A DNA stretch of 45,337 nt from Acidobacteriota bacterium (GTDB taxonomy: Bacteria > Actinomycetota > Actinomycetes > Actinomycetales > Microbacteriaceae): assembly GCA_019352055.1 (NCBI GenBank), contig JABBOB010000014.1:1-45337 (forward strand). Reading direction: 5' to 3'. A program made the position numbers and the translations under genes. Numbering within the stretch: position 1 is the stretch's first letter; each line of letters opens with the position of its first letter. Below the pieces are notes generated by a model. It saw nothing but the letters and a program-made list of their open reading frames with translations, was not told where the DNA came from and did no database searches. Of this stretch, positions 7,200 through 15,788 are shown in pieces.

Positions 7200-7688
7200 A
7201 TGAGCTACGCCGTCGACTTCGTCGATGTCTCCACCGTCGGCCTCGAGACCTCGCCGGTGGCCGAGGCGGCAGCAGGGCTCCGCGCCAACGAGGCCCGGTA
7301 CTCCAAGAACAAGTACGACCACGTCTTCACCGTCGAGCCGGCGGTCGAGGCGAGCGCGACGATCGCGTGGGTGTCCGGCATCCTGAAGTCGGAGCGCAGC
7401 ATCGAGATCGCCTCCCCCGCGCTCGAGGCCACCGAGTTCGAGGTCGAGGGCATCCGGATGGCCTACGTCTTCTACGAGAGCGGACTCTCCATCAACGTCA
7501 TGTACGCCGTCGCCGACGGCGGCAAGCGCGCGGTGGGGTTCAAGCTGTCCGACGGCATGGCGGTGCCGGAGGAGCTCGGCGCGTTCAAGTTCGCGCGGCA
7601 GCGGTCGAAGCTGGCCGGGACGATCCGAGGCTCCTACTTCGTGATCAAGCAGGAGCACCGACCGTCGCCGCTGCCGAGCGGGAGCTGA
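7200..7688 (+). CDS. conserved-looking hypothetical protein
   Basis: 162 residues, soluble, mixed alpha/beta: no signal peptide, membrane helix or cysteine. Landmarks are SYAVDFVDVSTVGLET at the start, a central segment ASPALEATEFEVEGIRMAYVFYESG and a basic region FARQRSKLAGTIRGSYFVIKQ near the end. I do not recognise the family. Codon use matches its neighbours. It probably forms an operon with the thioesterase that starts eight bases after its stop, so a role near acyl-CoA metabolism is possible but unproven. Confidence 0.8.
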   Translation: MSYAVDFVDVSTVGLETSPVAEAAAGLRANEARYSKNKYDHVFTVEPAVEASATIAWVSGILKSERSIEIASPALEATEFEVEGIRMAYVFYESGLSINVMYAVADGGKRAVGFKLSDGMAVPEELGAFKFARQRSKLAGTIRGSYFVIKQEHRPSPLPSGS

Positions 7689-7696
7689 GCGCGCCG

Positions 7697-8479
7697 ATGC
7701 AGGAGGCCGCCGCCTACTTCGTGCGGGAGATGGGCACCCGATTCCACCCCACTGCGCTGGTCGGCGGTGCGTGGAGCACCACCGAGCAGCACATCGCGCC
7801 CGCGATCGGTCTCGTCGCGCACTGCATCGAGCAGGACCGTGATGCGCGTCGGGGCGACACGCTCCAGCTGACCCGCCTCAGCTGCGACATCCTCGGCGTC
7901 GTGCCGATCGAGCCGTTCGACATCCGGGTGGAGGTGCTGCGCCCGGGCCGCACGATCGAGCTCGTGGAGGCGCGACTCGCCTTCGCGGACCGCACGATCG
8001 TGCTCGCGCGCGCCTGGCTGACGCAGCGGCTGGACACCGCGTCGCTCGCCGGAAGCACACTGCCCTCGATCGCCGGGCCCACGGAGGTGCCGGAGGCACC
8101 GCTCGCCGCGATGTGGCCCGGGGCCTTCGTCGGCTCGATCGGCACCAGGCGCCTCGAGGCCGAGCCGGGCCAGGCGGTCGCTTGGGTGCGCACACCGGTC
8201 GAGCTCGTCGCCGACGAGCCGGTCAGCAGCACCGCCGCCGCGCTCGCGCTCGTCGACACCGCGAACGGCACGACCCCTCGGGTGCCGCCGGCCCGGGCGG
8301 CGTTCCCGAACCTCGACACCACCGCGCACCTGTTCCGCTCCCCGCGCCCCGGCCCCGTGGGCTACGACACCCGAGTCTCCTTCGGCCCCGACGGCGCGGG
8401 ACTGACGCTCACGGTGCTGCACGACGTCGACGGACCGTTCGGCAGCTGCGCCCAGACGCTCACGATCCGCCCGCGCTGA
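7697..8479 (+). CDS. double-hotdog thioesterase family protein (TesB-like)
   Basis: 260 residues. The layout is that of the actinobacterial acyl-CoA thioesterase/4HBT_3 type: an N-terminal hotdog with TALVGGAWSTTEQHIAPAIGLVAHCIEQ (hot-dog helix), a strand block with LSCDILGVVPIEPFDIRVEVLRPGRTIELVEARL, and a second hotdog ending YDTRVSFGPDGAGLTLTVLHDVDGPFGS. The VLRPGRT-I-x-x-V/E-x-x-L signature is the strongest support. Such enzymes hydrolyse acyl-CoA thioesters; chain length preference is unknown. It starts eight bases after the preceding gene, with which it is likely co-transcribed. The catalytic Asp/Gln/Thr triad could not be assigned with certainty. Confidence 0.8.
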   Translation: MQEAAAYFVREMGTRFHPTALVGGAWSTTEQHIAPAIGLVAHCIEQDRDARRGDTLQLTRLSCDILGVVPIEPFDIRVEVLRPGRTIELVEARLAFADRTIVLARAWLTQRLDTASLAGSTLPSIAGPTEVPEAPLAAMWPGAFVGSIGTRRLEAEPGQAVAWVRTPVELVADEPVSSTAAALALVDTANGTTPRVPPARAAFPNLDTTAHLFRSPRPGPVGYDTRVSFGPDGAGLTLTVLHDVDGPFGSCAQTLTIRPR

Positions 8480-8562
8480 GCGGCGCGGCCCCGAGGCGGT
8501 CGGGACCAGGCGGTCTCGGTCGGCACCCGGCCCGTGTGCAGGGCGCGGGGTCCCGACTGACG

Positions 8563-8568
8563 TAGCCT
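8563..8568 (+). promoter_or_regulatory. -10 candidate (TAGCCT) upstream of kup
   Basis: TAGCCT lies about 70 bp before the Kup start, giving an mRNA leader of roughly 60 bases. I see no c-di-AMP riboswitch consensus in the leader. Confidence 0.3.
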
Positions 8569-8637
8569 CCCGCGAGGTCGATCGTCGGCGGAGCCGGATG
8601 CTCGACCGTCCACAGAGCAGTGAAGGGTCCCACCGCG

Positions 8638-10689
8638 ATGAGTCGGTCCACGGAGTCGGAGCAGGCGCCGGCCGAGCCGCAGGGCGGTCGAGCCGATGAC
8701 GGCGTGGTCGACCCCGCCGACCCCGCCGACCCCGAGGCACCCGAGTCGGACGGCGGCGAGGCGCCCCCTCCCGGGGACGACCTGTCGCCGCACGGCGACG
8801 GCCTGCGCAAGGGGATCGTGGCGGCCGGCCTGGCCGCGCTCGGCGTCGTGTTCGGTGACATCGGCACGAGCCCGCTCTACGCGCTGAAGACCGTGTTCAC
8901 GATCGACGGCGGCGTGGTGCACGCGACCCCGAGCGACGTGTACGGCGTGGTGTCGCTGATGTTCTGGAGCATCACGATCGTCGTGACGATCAAGTACCTC
9001 GGGCTGCTGATGCGCGCGGACAACAACGGCGAGGGCGGGGTCATGGCGCTGGCCGCGCTCGCGCAGCGGCTGTACCAGCACCGCCGCCGAGGGGCGGGCC
9101 TCTTCCTCGTCATCGGCATCGTCGGCGTCGCGCTGTTCTACGGCGACTCGATCATCACGCCCGCCATCAGCGTGCTGTCCGCGGTGGAGGGGGCGAAGGT
9201 CGCGGCCCCCTCGATCGGCCACCTCGTGGTGCCGATCGCGGCCGTGATCCTCACCGGGCTGTTCTTCGTCCAGCGCTACGGCACGGGCAAGGTGGGCAAC
9301 CTGTTCGGCCCGGTGATGGTCCTCTGGTTCGCGGTCCTCGCGGCTGCGGGCGTCGTCGAGGTCGTGCAGCACCCCTCCGTGCTCCAGGGTCTCTCCCCCT
9401 CGTGGGCGGTCGTGTTCGTGTTCGCGCATCCGGCGGTCGCGTTCGTCGCGATGGGCGCGGTGGTGCTCGTGATCACCGGCGCCGAGGCGCTCTACGCCGA
9501 CATGGGCCACTTCGGGCGGTCCCCGATCCGCCGCGCCTGGTTCTTCGTGGTCTTCCCGGCCCTGACGCTCGACTACCTCGGGCAGGCGGCACTGGTGCTG
9601 CGCCAGCCCTCGGCCCGCAGCGACCCGTTCCTCCTGCTCTTCCCGGACGCGCTGCGGCTGCCCGTCGTGGTGCTCGCCACCGTCGCGACGATCATCGCGA
9701 GCCAGGCCGTCATCTCCGGTGCCTTCTCGCTCTCCCGGCAGGCGGTGCAGCTGGGGCTGCTCCCGCCCCTCACGGTGCGGCAGACGTCGAAGCAGGAGAG
9801 CGGTCAGATCTACCTGCCCGTGGTGAACGCGCTGCTCTTCGTCGGCGTGCTCGCGGTCATGCTCGCGTTCGGCTCCTCCGACCGGCTCGCCACCGCGTAC
9901 GGCGTCTCCGTGACCGGTGCGCTCGTCGTCGACACCCTGCTGATGCTCCTCGTCGCGCCGCTGCTCTGGCACTGGCGCGCCTGGAAGGTCGCGCTCGCCG
10001 CGGTCGCGTTCGGCGGTCTGGAGCTCACGTTCCTCGGCGGCAACCTGTCCAAGGTGGTCCACGGCGGCTGGGTGCCGCTGCTGATCGCGGCGGCCGTCGT
10101 CCTCATCATGACGACCTGGCGACGCGGGCGGCAGCTCGTGTCCGACGACCGCCGTGAGAAGGAGGGCTCCCTCGCCGACTTCGTCGAGGAGGTGCGATCC
10201 GAGCGGATCTCCCGGGTCGAGGGCGTCGCGATCTTCCCGCACCCGAACGGGGAGACGACCCCGCTCGCGCTCCGGGCGAACGTGGACCACAACCACGTGC
10301 TGCACGAGCGCGTCGTCGTGGTCTCGATCGAGGTCGTCGGGGTGCCCGTCGTCCCGCAGCGCAAGCGGTTCGTCCACGACGACCTCGGGTACTCCGGGGA
10401 CGGCCTGGAGCACCTGACGATCCGGTTCGGCTTCTCCGAGACGCCCGACGTGCCCGCCGCGCTGCGGTCGGCGTGCGTGGCGGACGTGCTCGACGTCGAT
10501 GCGGAGGAGATGGAGCGGGCGTCGTTCTTCATCTCCCGCGGCGCGATCCGGCGGAGCCGGCGCAGCGGCATGGTGGGCTGGCGGAAAGGGCTGTTCGTGG
10601 CCCTCGCGCACAACGCGGCCGACCCGGCGGCCCGCTTCCAGCTGCCGTCGGAGCGCACGGTCACCATGGGCAGCGACGTCGACATCTAG
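8638..10689 (+). CDS. kup: Kup-type K+:H+ symporter
   Basis: 683 residues. A long acidic, proline-rich N-terminus (about 55 residues, longer than in E. coli Kup) precedes GVVFGDIGTSPLYALK at 69-84, the family signature. Further hallmarks are NNGEGGVMAL, GDSIITPAISVLSAVEG and GAEALYADMGHFG. About 12 hydrophobic segments run to residue ~510; the remaining ~170 residues form the cytoplasmic C-terminal domain. Kup imports potassium with protons and helps at low pH or low K+. The ATG at 8638 has GTGAAGGG ten bases upstream; an alternative GTG 18 bases earlier has no such site. Confidence 0.95.
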   Translation: MSRSTESEQAPAEPQGGRADDGVVDPADPADPEAPESDGGEAPPPGDDLSPHGDGLRKGIVAAGLAALGVVFGDIGTSPLYALKTVFTIDGGVVHATPSDVYGVVSLMFWSITIVVTIKYLGLLMRADNNGEGGVMALAALAQRLYQHRRRGAGLFLVIGIVGVALFYGDSIITPAISVLSAVEGAKVAAPSIGHLVVPIAAVILTGLFFVQRYGTGKVGNLFGPVMVLWFAVLAAAGVVEVVQHPSVLQGLSPSWAVVFVFAHPAVAFVAMGAVVLVITGAEALYADMGHFGRSPIRRAWFFVVFPALTLDYLGQAALVLRQPSARSDPFLLLFPDALRLPVVVLATVATIIASQAVISGAFSLSRQAVQLGLLPPLTVRQTSKQESGQIYLPVVNALLFVGVLAVMLAFGSSDRLATAYGVSVTGALVVDTLLMLLVAPLLWHWRAWKVALAAVAFGGLELTFLGGNLSKVVHGGWVPLLIAAAVVLIMTTWRRGRQLVSDDRREKEGSLADFVEEVRSERISRVEGVAIFPHPNGETTPLALRANVDHNHVLHERVVVVSIEVVGVPVVPQRKRFVHDDLGYSGDGLEHLTIRFGFSETPDVPAALRSACVADVLDVDAEEMERASFFISRGAIRRSRRSGMVGWRKGLFVALAHNAADPAARFQLPSERTVTMGSDVDI

Positions 10690-10766
10690 CCGTGCCGCCC
10701 GCGGCGGATCAGCCGACCTTCCGCACGCGGGTCGTCAGGGCCACCCGAGCCAGCGCACCCGCTCGA

Positions 10767-11012
10767 TCACTCCGTGCGCACCGTCTCGCGCTCCTCCTGC
10801 TCGGAGGGGAATCCGATCCGCGTCCGCAGCATCGAGTGTTCGCACGGCGCGATCGCGGTCGTCGGGTCGATCTTGAGCGCATCGGGCTGATCCGCGACCT
10901 CGACCGGGTGCGCCGCCCGGTCCGCGTCGAGCAGCTTGGCGCGCACCGCGATCCGGCGCGTGTCCTCGAGGGTCGGGTGGCGGGTCGCCACGCGGTGCGG
11001 AGAGGACCCCAC
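10767..11012 (-). pseudogene. 5' fragment of a winged-helix / YcaQ-type DNA glycosylase-like gene
   Basis: 81 codons reading LEDTRRIAVRAKLLDA, then VEVADQPDALKIDPTTAIAPCEHSMLRTRIG. This matches the N-terminus of the winged-helix 'HTH_42' proteins related to the crosslink-repair glycosylase YcaQ/AlkX (ARRIAL-x-AQ, then V-x-x-L-x-x-x-Q-x-DP-x-x-AIAPS-x-x-LWSR-G). After RTRIG the sequence becomes charged and unrelated and stops, whereas full proteins have about 350-400 residues. I find no continuation in other frames, so this is probably a truncated relic between kup and msrA. Confidence 0.5.
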
Positions 11013-11028
11013 CGACCTGCGACGACGA

Positions 11029-11057
11029 AGCGCCCGCGGGCGGGGCCGACGGGCGCT
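11029..11057 (-). terminator. hairpin after msrA
   Basis: AGCGCCC at 11029-11035 pairs with GGGCGCT at 11051-11057, just past the msrA stop. There is no T-run; it may end the msrBA transcript. Confidence 0.35.
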
Positions 11058-11066
11058 CCGGTACGG

Positions 11067-11582
11067 TCAGGCGGGCTGCTGCTCGCGGTGCGGGAGCTTC
11101 CAGCCCGGGCGCACGAAGTGGCAGGTGTAGCCGTAGGGGTTCTTCTCCAGGTAGTCCTGGTGCTCCTCCTCCGCCTCCCAGAACGCACCCGCGGGCTCGA
11201 CCTCGGTCACGACCTCGCCCGGCCAGAGCCCGGAGGCGTCGACGTCCTTGATCGTGTCGAGTGCGACGCGCTTCTGCTCGTCGCTCCCGTAGAAGATCGC
11301 CGAGCGGTAGCTGCGACCGACGTCGTTCCCCTGACGGTTCCGCGTCGACGGGTCGTGGATCTGGAAGAAGAACTCGAGAATCTCACGGTAGGAGATCTGC
11401 TCGGGGTCGAACACGATCTCCACGCTCTCGGCGTGGTCGCCGTGCCGGCGGTACGTGGCGTTCGGCGTCGAGTCGTCCCCCGAGTAGCCGACACGGGTCG
11501 ACACGATGCCCGGGCGGCGACGCAGCAGCTGCTGCGCGCCCCAGAAGCATCCGCCGGCGAGGATCGCGGTCTCATTCGCCAT
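11067..11582 (-). CDS. msrA: peptide-methionine (S)-S-oxide reductase MsrA
   Basis: 171 residues. MsrA reduces the S-epimer of methionine sulfoxide in proteins and free methionine. GGCFWGAQ at 10-17 holds the catalytic Cys12; the family's [24 protein letters not shown] and [20 protein letters not shown] segments all follow. Cys154 in [10 protein letters not shown] is the likely resolving cysteine. It starts two bases after the stop of msrB, with GGAGG in the end of msrB as ribosome binding site, so the two are translated from one mRNA. Confidence 0.96.
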   Translation of the reverse strand: MANETAILAGGCFWGAQQLLRRRPGIVSTRVGYSGDDSTPNATYRRHGDHAESVEIVFDPEQISYREILEFFFQIHDPSTRNRQGNDVGRSYRSAIFYGSDEQKRVALDTIKDVDASGLWPGEVVTEVEPAGAFWEAEEEHQDYLEKNPYGYTCHFVRPGWKLPHREQQPA

Positions 11583-11584
11583 GG

Positions 11585-12061
11585 TCAGGCCTCCTTCGTG
11601 TCGTTCGTGTTCTTCTCGATCAGGGCGCGGTAGTCGCCGTAGCCCTGGGTCTCGAGCTCGCTCTCCGGCACGAACCGGAGCGCGGCGGAGTTGATGCAGT
11701 AGCGCAAGCCGCCCTCGGCGGCGGGACCGTCGTCGAAGACGTGCCCGAGGTGGCTGTCCGCCGCGCCGGAGCGGACCTCGATGCGCAGCATGCCGAACTG
11801 GCGGTCCTGCTTCTCGACGATGCTCGATCCGGGGATCGGGCGCGTGAAGCTCGGCCAGCCGCAGCCGCTGTCGTACTTGTCGGCGGAGGCGAAGAGGGGC
11901 TCGCCGGACACCACGTCGACGTAGATGCCCTTCTCGTGGTTGTTCCAGTACTCGTTGCGGAAGGCGGGCTCGGTCGCGGCATCCTGGGTCACCGCGTACT
12001 GGTTCCTCGTCAGCTTCGCGACGGCCTCGGGCGTCTTCGCATAGCGGGTGCTCGTCGTCAT
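11585..12061 (-). CDS. msrB: peptide-methionine (R)-S-oxide reductase MsrB, zinc-less form
   Basis: 158 residues. MsrB reduces the R-epimer of methionine sulfoxide. Catalytic Cys122 sits in RYCINSAAL and the family motifs [10 protein letters not shown] (Cys67, probable resolving residue) and [12 protein letters not shown] are present. The two CxxC pairs that bind structural zinc in many MsrB proteins are absent ([13 protein letters not shown] where one pair would be), so this is the zinc-independent type. GAGGAGGATC precedes the ATG. First gene of an msrB-msrA operon. Confidence 0.95.
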   Translation of the reverse strand: MTTSTRYAKTPEAVAKLTRNQYAVTQDAATEPAFRNEYWNNHEKGIYVDVVSGEPLFASADKYDSGCGWPSFTRPIPGSSIVEKQDRQFGMLRIEVRSGAADSHLGHVFDDGPAAEGGLRYCINSAALRFVPESELETQGYGDYRALIEKNTNDTKEA

Positions 12062-12196
12062 CGGGTGATCCTCCTCGGTCGGGCCGCCGGCTGCGACCCA
12101 TGTGGGGTGCAACCCCCGGGCGGGCCGGAACGTTCCCGCCGCCACCCATCCCGACCGGCGTCCCCCGCACACGCGCCCGCGCCCGGACGGGGTCGC

Positions 12197-13366
12197 TCAG
12201 GGGCGCTCGAGCCGCAGTGCGCTCCTCCTGCCCACCGCCCAGACGGTGAGCGCGAACCCGCTGAGCGCCGCTGCAGCCACCGTCACCGCCGTCCACCCGC
12301 CGGCGGACCAGAGCACGGAGGTGAGGCCGGATCCGAGCGCGCCGCACAGGAAGTTGTTCGTGACGAACGCCGTGTTGAGGCGGCTCCGCGCGGACGGATC
12401 GACCTGGAACATCCGGGTCTGCACCGTGATGTTGTGCCCCTGGACGGCCACGTCGAGCAGCAGCACCGCGACGACCAGCAGCACCAGCGAGCGCGCGCCG
12501 AGCCCTGCGATCACGAACGCGACCAGCACGAGCGACCACGCCACGCCGATCGTCGGGAGACCGAGCCCGCGATCCTGCAGCCGGCCGGCACGCTGCGCCG
12601 CGAGCGCGCCCGCGAGGCCGACCAGCCCGAACAGGCCGATCTGCGTGACGGAGAACGAGAACGGCGGCGCGCTCAGGAGGAAGGTCAACGCGGTCCAGAA
12701 CATCGTGAACACGGCGAACGACGTACCGCCGAGCACGAGGCTCCACCGCACGACGCGCTCGCGGCGGACGATCGAGAACACCGACCCGAGCAGCGCCGGG
12801 TAGCTGAGCCGGTCCCGGGGCGGGATGGCCGGGATCGCGCGGAGGAGGAGCACCGCGAGCACCACGGCCACCGCCGCCGCGAGCACGTAGATCGCCCGCC
12901 AGCCCGCCGCGCCCGCGATGAGCCCGCTCACGGTGCGCGACAGCAGGATGCCGATCAGGATCCCGGAGACGACGGCGCCGACGACCCGCCCGCGCTCGTG
13001 GTCGCTCGCCAGGTCACCGGCGAGCGGGACGAGGATCTGCCCCGAGACCGTCGTGAGGCCGACGAGCCCGAGGGTGACGAGCAGCACGGGGAAGGTCGGC
13101 GCCAGGGCGGTGGCCACGAGCGCGGCCGCCGAGCACAGCAGGGCGGCCGGCACGAGGCGGTGCCGGTCGAGCAGATCGCCGAGCGGCACGAACAGGAACA
13201 CCCCGATCGCGTACCCGAGCTGGGTCGCGGTCACGAGCCAGCCCGCGGCGGCCGTGTCCGTCCTGAGGTCGCGCGCGATGAAGTCGAGCAGCGGCTGCGC
13301 CCAGTACAGGTTGCCGACCGCCGCACCCGAGGCGATCGCGAAGAGGACTGCGAGGCGGCGGTTCAT
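12197..13366 (-). CDS. MFS transporter (DHA1 / YnfM-like)
   Basis: 389 residues with 12 predicted membrane helices. The N-terminus [16 protein letters not shown] is typical of a subgroup of drug/proton antiporters found in actinobacteria and proteobacteria. Motif A of MFS carriers, [14 protein letters not shown], follows helix 2, and a degenerate repeat occurs after helix 8. These proteins export small hydrophobic or toxic compounds; the substrate is unknown. It lies upstream of msrB on the same strand, 135 bp apart, and downstream of the TRIC-like gene. Confidence 0.88.
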   Translation of the reverse strand: MNRRLAVLFAIASGAAVGNLYWAQPLLDFIARDLRTDTAAAGWLVTATQLGYAIGVFLFVPLGDLLDRHRLVPAALLCSAAALVATALAPTFPVLLVTLGLVGLTTVSGQILVPLAGDLASDHERGRVVGAVVSGILIGILLSRTVSGLIAGAAGWRAIYVLAAAVAVVLAVLLLRAIPAIPPRDRLSYPALLGSVFSIVRRERVVRWSLVLGGTSFAVFTMFWTALTFLLSAPPFSFSVTQIGLFGLVGLAGALAAQRAGRLQDRGLGLPTIGVAWSLVLVAFVIAGLGARSLVLLVVAVLLLDVAVQGHNITVQTRMFQVDPSARSRLNTAFVTNNFLCGALGSGLTSVLWSAGGWTAVTVAAAALSGFALTVWAVGRRSALRLERP

Positions 13367-13407
13367 GAGCCGTGCGATCCTGCCGTGCCGTCCCTGATGG
13401 TGTCCTC

Positions 13408-14331
13408 TCAGACCTCGGGCGGGTTCGACCGGGCGCCGTGCCGCACGAGCACGGCGATCCCGAGGCCGATCACGATCGCGCCGACGATCGACACGGCGAC
13501 CCACAGCGTCTCCGCGAGCCCGTCGGTGACCGCGAGCTGGGCGATGACGCTCACGAAGAGGATCAGCACACCACCGAGCAGCGTCGTGACGCCGAGACGG
13601 GAGGCGCGGGGGAACACCGCAGGAGGCGAGCGCCGGCCCTGCCTCCGCACGACGGGGATCGCGCCCGTCTCGGCGGCGACCCGCCTCCGGTGCAGGTTCC
13701 GCTGCTCGGGCAGCGACACGTCGAACACCACGGCCAGCATCCGGACGACGCAGGTGACAGCGATCCCGATCACGGCCGCCAGCGGGAGCTGCACCCCCAC
13801 GGCGTGCAGGACGGCCAGGACCGCCGAGCCGCTCGCCGCCGCGACGGCGTAGAGGGAGCCGACGTGCATCACCGCGACGGGCAGCCCCATGATGACGTCC
13901 CTGAGCATCCCTCCGCCGACCGCGGCGACCACCCCGACGAACACGGCCGGCACGGCCGGGAGCCCGAGCGCGAGCGCCTTGCTCGTGCCGAAGGCGCCGA
14001 ACATCCCGATCACGACCGCGTCGAGGCCGACGATGACCCCGTTCAGCCGCTGCAGCGGCGGGGCGAGCAGCATGCCGAGCAGCGACGACGCGACCGCCGT
14101 GATCAGGTACCAGTCGCTGTGGAGCGTCACGGGGGCGACGCCGAGCAGCAGATCCCGGATCAGGCCGCCGCCCATGCCGATCACGATCCCGATCACGGCG
14201 ACCCCGAGCAGGTCCAGCCGGCGCTGGCCCCGGAACCCGGAGGCGAAGAGGGCCCCCTGCACGCCGCCGAGCGCGACGGCCGTGAGATCGGCCCACAGCG
14301 GGATGACGAAACCGATGGACATGCGGCCCAT
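13408..14331 (-). CDS. TRIC/UPF0126 family membrane protein
   Basis: 307 residues. The first ~205 residues contain two copies of the UPF0126 repeat, each with the GGGxxRD signature (GGGLIRD at 54-60 and GGGMLRD at 139-145), seven helices in all. Prokaryotic relatives form trimeric intracellular-cation-type (TRIC) channels for K+ and similar ions. Unlike the ~205-residue family norm, this protein has a basic linker (about 215-240) and two extra C-terminal membrane helices. The start could also be the ATG at 14319. Confidence 0.85.
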   Translation of the reverse strand: MGRMSIGFVIPLWADLTAVALGGVQGALFASGFRGQRRLDLLGVAVIGIVIGMGGGLIRDLLLGVAPVTLHSDWYLITAVASSLLGMLLAPPLQRLNGVIVGLDAVVIGMFGAFGTSKALALGLPAVPAVFVGVVAAVGGGMLRDVIMGLPVAVMHVGSLYAVAAASGSAVLAVLHAVGVQLPLAAVIGIAVTCVVRMLAVVFDVSLPEQRNLHRRRVAAETGAIPVVRRQGRRSPPAVFPRASRLGVTTLLGGVLILFVSVIAQLAVTDGLAETLWVAVSIVGAIVIGLGIAVLVRHGARSNPPEV

Positions 14332-14350
14332 CGTCCCGGATGCGCGGCAC

Positions 14351-15127
14351 TCAGGGGATGCGGCTCCGCACCAGCCGCGCCGTCGCTCCCGGGTCCACGC
14401 CGTGGTCGTGGGACTCCGGGACGACCACGAGCTCCGCGGCCGGCATCGCCTCCGCCAGGCGCTCGACCGCCCGGACGAGGAGGGGGAAGGTGGGCTCGCC
14501 CCGGAGGATCACGGCCGGCATCCGGGCGCCGGTCATCGCGGGGGTCGGGGTCTCGAGCTCCGCCGTGAGGATCGCGTCGTAGACGGTCGACTGCGCGAGG
14601 GGCACCAGCCCCGGGAAGATCGGACTCGACCGGATCTGCTCCACCACCTGGTCGGGCAGCCCGACCCCCTCCCGCTGGAAGAGGGTGACCGCCTCCTCGG
14701 GGCGACCGGCATCGACGAGCGCCTGCAGCCGGGCCGGGAAGTCGGCGGCGACCGGGTCGGCGCCGAATCGGAAGGGCGGCTCGGAGAGGAACAGGTGCGA
14801 GATCGGCGCGCCCTCCCCCGCAGCCAGCAGAGCCAGGACGGCGCCGGACGAGTGCCCCAGCACCGCGCCGGGGGCGCCGACCGCATCGAGCACGGCGGCG
14901 AGGTCCTCCGCCTCGCGCACCGGTGCGTACGGTGCGGTGTCCCCGCTCCCGGCGCGCGCCCTGCGGTCGTATGCCACCCCGGCCAGACCGAGTGCGGCGA
15001 GCGCGGTCGCGAGCGGCAGTCCCGCCTCCGAGGTCGAGAACGCCCCGCCCGCGATCACGACCGGGTACCCCTCCCCGATGCGGGTGAAGCCGATTCGGGT
15101 GCCGTCCGCGGACGTCGCGTGCTCCAT
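14351..15127 (-). CDS. alpha/beta hydrolase
   Basis: 258 residues. Nucleophile elbow GHSSG at 91-95 (Ser93), strand-helix pattern VVIAGGAF at the oxyanion region and a late histidine in ESHDHGVDP close to the C-terminus match the alpha/beta hydrolase fold. The start SADGTRIGFTRIGEG-P-VVI is typical of small actinobacterial hydrolases with a TesA/proline-iminopeptidase-like fold. The substrate is unknown. It is followed after 19 bp by the TRIC-like gene on the same strand. Confidence 0.85.
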   Translation of the reverse strand: MEHATSADGTRIGFTRIGEGYPVVIAGGAFSTSEAGLPLATALAALGLAGVAYDRRARAGSGDTAPYAPVREAEDLAAVLDAVGAPGAVLGHSSGAVLALLAAGEGAPISHLFLSEPPFRFGADPVAADFPARLQALVDAGRPEEAVTLFQREGVGLPDQVVEQIRSSPIFPGLVPLAQSTVYDAILTAELETPTPAMTGARMPAVILRGEPTFPLLVRAVERLAEAMPAAELVVVPESHDHGVDPGATARLVRSRIP

Positions 15128-15310
15128 CGCGTCAGTCGAGCAGATGCGACGCTCGAGCGGAAGCGCATGCTCGTCGATCCGGGGGCTCGACGCCGGTCGC
15201 CGCGCCCAGGACGGGCGAGCCCGCACCTCCGGTTCCGGCCCCCTGTTCGCCGACGGCGAACGCACAGGGTGTGGCGCGGGATCGGGATTCCGGCGGGGCG
15301 ACGGTAAGCC

Positions 15311-15658
15311 ATGGCCGAGCCCCGCACCACCTCCTCCGTCGTCTCCGGCAGCCCTGTGCCGCTCGACGCCGTGTGCTGCCGCTGCCGCCGGGAGGGCGTG
15401 TTCAGCGTCGCCCTCTTCGTGCTCACGATGGACGGTCCCCGCCAGGTCGGGGAACGCGTCTTCTGCGTCTGCGAGACGCGCACAGCCCCCAAGGCGACGA
15501 TCACGAACGGCGACGCGAAGCGGACGGGCGACACGTGCGACCGCTGCAATCGCGTCAGCATGTACGAGGTGCCGTTCTACGCGATGACCCCGGCCGGGAT
15601 CTCGCCGCACTCCACGAAGGTCATCTGCCGGGAGTGCGACACGCGCCCCAAGCGCTGA
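15311..15658 (+). CDS. cysteine-rich small protein, probable zinc binder
   Basis: 115 residues with nine cysteines arranged as CCRC at about 22-25, CVC at about 52-54, CDRC at about 76-79 and ICREC at about 105-109. The two outer CxxC-type pairs could form one or two zinc ribbons; the order resembles treble-clef proteins. Third codon positions are almost all G or C, which supports coding over the overlapping frames. It ends just before the palindromic repeat at 15668. I do not recognise the family. Confidence 0.65.
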   Translation: MAEPRTTSSVVSGSPVPLDAVCCRCRREGVFSVALFVLTMDGPRQVGERVFCVCETRTAPKATITNGDAKRTGDTCDRCNRVSMYEVPFYAMTPAGISPHSTKVICRECDTRPKR

Positions 15659-15667
15659 CTCCCGTCA

Positions 15668-15745
15668 CGGATCCGGAGATCCTCGGCGACATCCCTGGCC
15701 GCAGGCTCCGCTCGCGGGGTGTGGTCCGGCGGCTCCGGATCCGCG
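15668..15745. repeat. 78-bp palindromic repeat, copy A
   Basis: Begins CGGATCCGGAGATCCTCGG and ends GGCTCCGGATCCGCG, with the ends inverted relative to each other and a GCGGGGTGT block inside. The first 28 bases are nearly identical to copy B at 37477-37504, and the right end is shared as well. It sits between two genes on the same strand and is not part of either. Confidence 0.7.
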
Positions 15746-15776
15746 AGCGCGGTCCACGCATCGGACCCGCGCGATC

Positions 15777-15782
15777 TAGGCT
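15777..15782 (+). promoter_or_regulatory. -10 box (TAGGCT), leaderless promoter of the arginase-family gene
   Basis: TAGGCT ends six bases before the ATG at 15789; no ribosome binding site is present. Confidence 0.5.
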
Positions 15783-15788
15783 CGCCCC

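Noticed and set aside
8480..8637. c-di-AMP riboswitch before kup
   Set aside because: The leader is too short and lacks the conserved helices I would expect.
11261..13852. An 863-codon open frame on the plus strand opposite msr and MFS genes
   Set aside because: Arg/Asp/His-rich low-complexity translation, no family motif; the minus-strand genes are clear.
15668..15745. Plain Rho-independent terminator instead of a repeat
   Set aside because: No T-run, long span, and near-identical sequence recurs 22 kb away beside unrelated genes.
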